Origin: Zhengitettix transpicula
Lineage: Eukaryota > Arthropoda > Insecta > Orthoptera > Tetrigidae
DNA length: 64,000 bases
Reading direction: 5' to 3'
NCBI GenBank assembly: GCA_037074705.1
Contig: CM073595.1
Location: forward strand, 48,665,639 to 48,729,638
Part shown: positions 60,455-64,000 of the stretch, one piece after another
Numbering within the stretch: the first letter of the stretch is position 1
Layout: the number at the start of each line of letters is the position of its first letter
The notes under the pieces: model-generated
Database searches by the model: none
Told to the model about the DNA's origin: nothing
The model's input: the letters and a program-made list of their open reading frames with translations, nothing else
Program-made: the position numbers and the translations under genes

Positions 60455-60530
60455 GCGCATGCTCGGATAGAGAATCGAACCCCGGGCCGCTCGTGTGTTA
60501 TCACACAATTCACCCCCATTCCTGCGGTGG
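60455..60530 (-). mobile_element. tRNA-derived SINE head
   Basis: On the minus strand, GGCCCGGGGTTCGATTCTC (complement of 60470-60488) is a good box B with G/C-rich T-stem. An upstream box A is not clear. The encoded plus-strand words (RESNPGP) are the usual spurious translation of such SINE heads. Confidence 0.5.
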
Positions 60531-62669
60531 AAAAAAATTTCAATATGGAACTTACGCGGGATGTTTACTCTACAAACTTTCATTAATTCAATTGCATTTA
60601 CGAGAATAAAGTTATCAAATTACGAAAAATCGTGACGCGTCTCGTTTATTCTTAATTCATTTTTTGGTACGAATACTGAGAAGCGGAAATGAAATAGATT
60701 CAAAACGAATTATGCAGTCAAGATATGGTCTTGTATATATATTTCATAATATAAAATATAAATGTTTTACGAATGTAATCAGTAACGTGTTACAAATTAC
60801 GCGTTACTAATGGTTAACACTACGTATAGGCCTATATCTGTTTAAAATCATAAAAGTTTTTAAAATCATCAGTGATAAACAATAAAGTAATTTTTTTTAT
60901 CATCTAAGTACCCATTTTTTTTGTTATCAGATGAAGGAATAAGAAAGTTGTAACTTACTAAGAGTGATTATAAATTGAGCGGAATATATTAAAAATAAGA
61001 GTGGCGAAATGACGAGTACAGAGACCGTAATTTATAATGGAATACTGTATTACACTTGGGATCCTCTGTAGAGGAAACAGAGAGGCTCAAAAACATTCTA
61101 GAATAAAGGTAAGGCAGGAAATTTAAGACAAGAATTTTATTAAGGCTGATTATAATTTAAAACTAAGAACAAGAATATTGGATTTAAGTATATAACAATT
61201 ATAAAAGTGATTCATAAATAAGTGAAAAACTGTTCTTCGGCGGAAAACAATTATTTGTAATATATAGACGGGTTCTTTCCTGTATGTACTTATAAAATAT
61301 TTTTATTCGTGTTATTCATGTAATTTAAAATCCAGTGCGGACCAGGAATTAATTCTAGTTCAATAAGGAAACATTTAAACGAGTACATAATTACATATCA
61401 ATAACTATAGAATTTAATAAATAAATACATTTAGATATAAAGTTAATCTCTTCCTTAATTGGTTCTCTGCCCATAGTTTAGCAATGTAAGGTATGTAAGC
61501 ATGCAGTTACGTTTTTAAACAAATAATTGGTTCCTATGCTTGTAACAAATGTTTTTGGTTACCAGTCGAATAAAAATAAATATTAATGTAAGAGCTGAGC
61601 CGGATTTACAATTATTTTGAGTTATAAATCTAATTCAACATATGTAACAAAAACGTAAGGGATAAAATTGAATCCGCGGTTCCGTAATGTTTAAATCCAA
61701 CAATAATTATAATTCAACATTTTAATTTATTTATTTATTGTTTGGTTTGTAATGAAATTATTTTGATAAAATATTTCATCTCACTTCCTCAAATACAATA
61801 AGTATCCATCTCGAATTCTGTCCAGTACTCAGGACCAGTTTCAAGATATTATTCCATAAGGTAAGCTTAAGGCATCCGTCTGAATTATTTTGTGAAATCA
61901 TGTGTGTGAACTGTCACCGCGAGAAGAAACCTCATGTAGATGTTAATATTAGAATGATTATTTCCATACAACAGAAACAATTGACAGGAAAAAATGAATT
62001 TATTTTCCATAGCTCCTCATCAGAAGCAAAACTTCAGGGATGTGGAAAAAGTCATAAAATTTATATCTAATTAATTAATAACTTTTTATTATTATTATAT
62101 TCGATAATATTTAAATTACAGTCAAAATATCAAGATAAAAGTGCATTAAATCTGATAATTTCGATAAGGTAATGATTCCCTTAATGGCTGCAGAGCTTCA
62201 ACCGATGTCTTCAGCTGAGTAGTTGGCTATTGTCTTCATGCGTACTTCGTTATACTTCTTGCAGTGCAAGATTATGTGTATTATTATGATTATATAATAA
62301 TAACTTTTTATATGACATAACATCCTATTTTTCATTTTCTGTATTAAAATCAAATTTTTGCATTATAGAACATAGGTGGTGTGACCCAATAATTGTTCAT
62401 TGCGAGGACTTAAATTTGTATCATGTGAGCGTTGTTCGTAACGTTCAGTTTGTACTCAGGTCTTGATTTATTATTAGTAATCTGTTAAAGACAGTTTAGC
62501 ATTCAATGAGGAACGGACGAAACGTCACCGTCAACCAACCAGTTGCTATTAGTTTGTTTTTATCTAATGTTATTGTATTGAAGCAGAGATCCACTGTGAC
62601 TCGACAGCAGAAAGTAAACTGGATTATGTAGGCAGTGGCTTAAATGCGGTACTTTTCCGAACAGGAACG
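60531..62669. other. AT-rich non-coding DNA
   Basis: No gene recognised. On the minus strand at about 62000-62025 TTCTGATGAGGAGCTATGGA weakly recalls the CTGATGAGG motif of the 2.4 kb foldback, but GAAAC is missing. Confidence 0.5.
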
Positions 62670-62760
62670 CTACCGTGGGAGAGCTGTGAGGAAGGGGCTC
62701 GAACCAGGGACGCCAGCTGGCTCAATCAATGATCATCCATCTGCTACATCAGGTTTCTCC
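62670..62760 (-). mobile_element. tRNA-derived SINE head
   Basis: The minus strand has box A (TAGCAGATGG, complement of 62737-62746) and box B (GGTTCGAGCC, complement of 62697-62706) about 30 bases apart, normal for an internal polymerase III promoter. No full cloverleaf is evident. The sequence differs from the other SINE heads in the window, so several families or strongly diverged copies are present. Confidence 0.6.
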
Positions 62761-64000
62761 GGGAAAAAATAGACTGGGTGGCGCTAGACAAACTGGTTCT
62801 CTAGAAAGCTTCCTAGATGCAACTCCCCTTTACGCCGCAGCTCTTCAATAAATAATGTCAATATTAGAAATCGGAAGAGGGGAGGCCGGGAAAATGGCGA
62901 CTGAATGTCACTGCTCTCTTTCTTAGACACCGGTAAAAATAACATCACACACCTATTTCAATATTAAATCCGCTTGGCTGGAAATTTATATCACACAGAA
63001 AAAAGTAAAGTACAGTAAAGATACATTATATATTCTATCGAACCTGCTCCTCCCATCAAATAAGTTCTGTTCGATTAAAGAGAAATCTCTCTTAATAATA
63101 TTATAATTAATATTCAGGACAAAAATTATGGATCTTACTTTCCAGGTACATACCACATTTGATCTAAACGAAATTAGCTAATATATATAAATGTTTAAAC
63201 AGAATATACGATAATTTTTATGGATGACCTTTGAGGCTATGAAGAAAATTTTAGTAGACCAAACAGAGGGGTGAAAATGCAGCGAGACAGAAAAGGCTGA
63301 TAAAATAACATAAGGAGGTGGTTGTTTTGATTATTTTATTATTCTTTGACGAAACGTCACGATCCAGAAAAAATGCTGTGAATTTGTTTAACAATTTGTG
63401 CAGGGTTCTATAGTAGTTACAATTTACCGCTGTTTATTGGAAATAAAAAATGAAGTCGAGAAGAAATATAAAAAATTCTAGAATATCGCTGTGAAACGTG
63501 GATGTACTGCAGGACGATAACTTACCTCAAAGAATCGCCAGAAAAATTAATATTCGCATATTAAGAGTCTCTCCGTAAAATTATTAATGAAAATATAATT
63601 TCCGTAGCAATTTCTTAGCGAATTATATTACTTAGTGTACATTTATTTACGTGAAATATGACCTTCCACCTATAAAGACTTTAAGGTCCATTATTATACT
63701 TATTACTAAAATGATAAACTATTCCCTTTTAGGAATTCGTTTATCCAGGAATATTTCTTCTTAAATGTAAGTAAGTTTTTAAATTATTATCGTTTTTAAG
63801 TCTGCCTCCGTAAAATGTCTCATATATCGCACGTATTCTGACATAATATCTCTGATAGAGTATACTTACTTTTTTTATAAATAATTAATTATAATAATAA
63901 GGAATCAAGATGATTCAGTTATTTGCAATTAGCCGTACAGATAGGTTTCAAGTAATTATATTCAGTTACAATTTCCCGATCTTTGGCCTATTCACTCCCG
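62761..64000. other. Non-coding DNA to window end
   Basis: A GC-richer patch up to about 62930, then AT-rich DNA. No frame, RNA or repeat recognised. Confidence 0.5.

Noticed and set aside
62000..62025. CTGATGAGG on the minus strand as a further hammerhead-like motif
   Set aside because: GAAAC partner is absent (reads GGAAAAT); insufficient.

Overview
This 64 kb window looks like a gene-poor stretch of a large, AT-rich animal genome, most likely an insect. The evidence is indirect. There are no compact gene arrays, Shine-Dalgarno-led frames or operons. No open frame exceeds about 136 codons, and none of the longer ones looks like a complete cellular protein. The recognisable protein remnants are fossils of eukaryotic transposable elements: a mariner-type DNA transposon and several non-LTR retrotransposons. 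There are also scattered tRNA-derived SINE-like heads. I cannot name the species. A large-genome insect lineage such as cockroaches or their relatives is a guess from texture only.

Layout. 1-9 kb is AT-rich and non-coding. It holds a foldback element (2.43-2.65 kb) and a 159-bp direct duplication (2.72 and 4.67 kb). 9.7-18 kb has a SINE-like relic and two independent tandem duplications (units of 417 and 292 bp). A 0.4-0.5 kb interspersed repeat, here called family A, occurs at 18.1 kb (+) and 26.3 kb (-). It carries the end of an unidentified reading frame with an acidic Ser/Asp/Glu tail. 29.9-35.6 kb is the densest transposon graveyard: an inverted repeat around a tRNA-like head, a SINE head, a jockey-like reverse transcriptase relic, an RTE-like reverse transcriptase relic, two further RT scraps and a piece of repeat family B. 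A mariner transposase relic lies at 37.2-37.75 kb on the minus strand. Family B appears as an inverted pair around a (TA)n tract at 41.0-41.3 kb and again at 49.6-49.8 kb. A pair of ~270 bp inverted arms 2.1 kb apart bounds 44.1-46.75 kb. A near-palindrome sits at 52.2-52.4 kb. A 286-bp tandem duplication sits at 59.6-60.15 kb, and SINE heads at 50.8, 60.5 and 62.7 kb.

Between these repeats are GC- and CpG-richer islands of roughly 0.4-1.5 kb (about 16.2-17.15, 20.0-20.8, 23.45-24.9, 27.15-27.8, 28.86-29.3, 35.85-36.3, 39.5-40.8, 42.35-43.3 and 46.86-47.4 kb). They lack convincing coding capacity. Some hold clusters of GATA-type or AT-rich homeodomain-type words, so they are candidate regulatory islands of a distant gene or of an intron's host gene. 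That is inference.

The most unusual signal is a recurring short layout: C-T-G-A-N-G-A, then a short stem-loop, then G-A-A-A-C. It resembles a hammerhead-ribozyme core. It sits in the arms of inverted repeats at 2.4-2.65, 41.0-41.3 and 49.6 kb and in single copies at 34.5, 45.9 and 10.7 kb. I could not run any structural or homology search, so every family assignment here is by eye.
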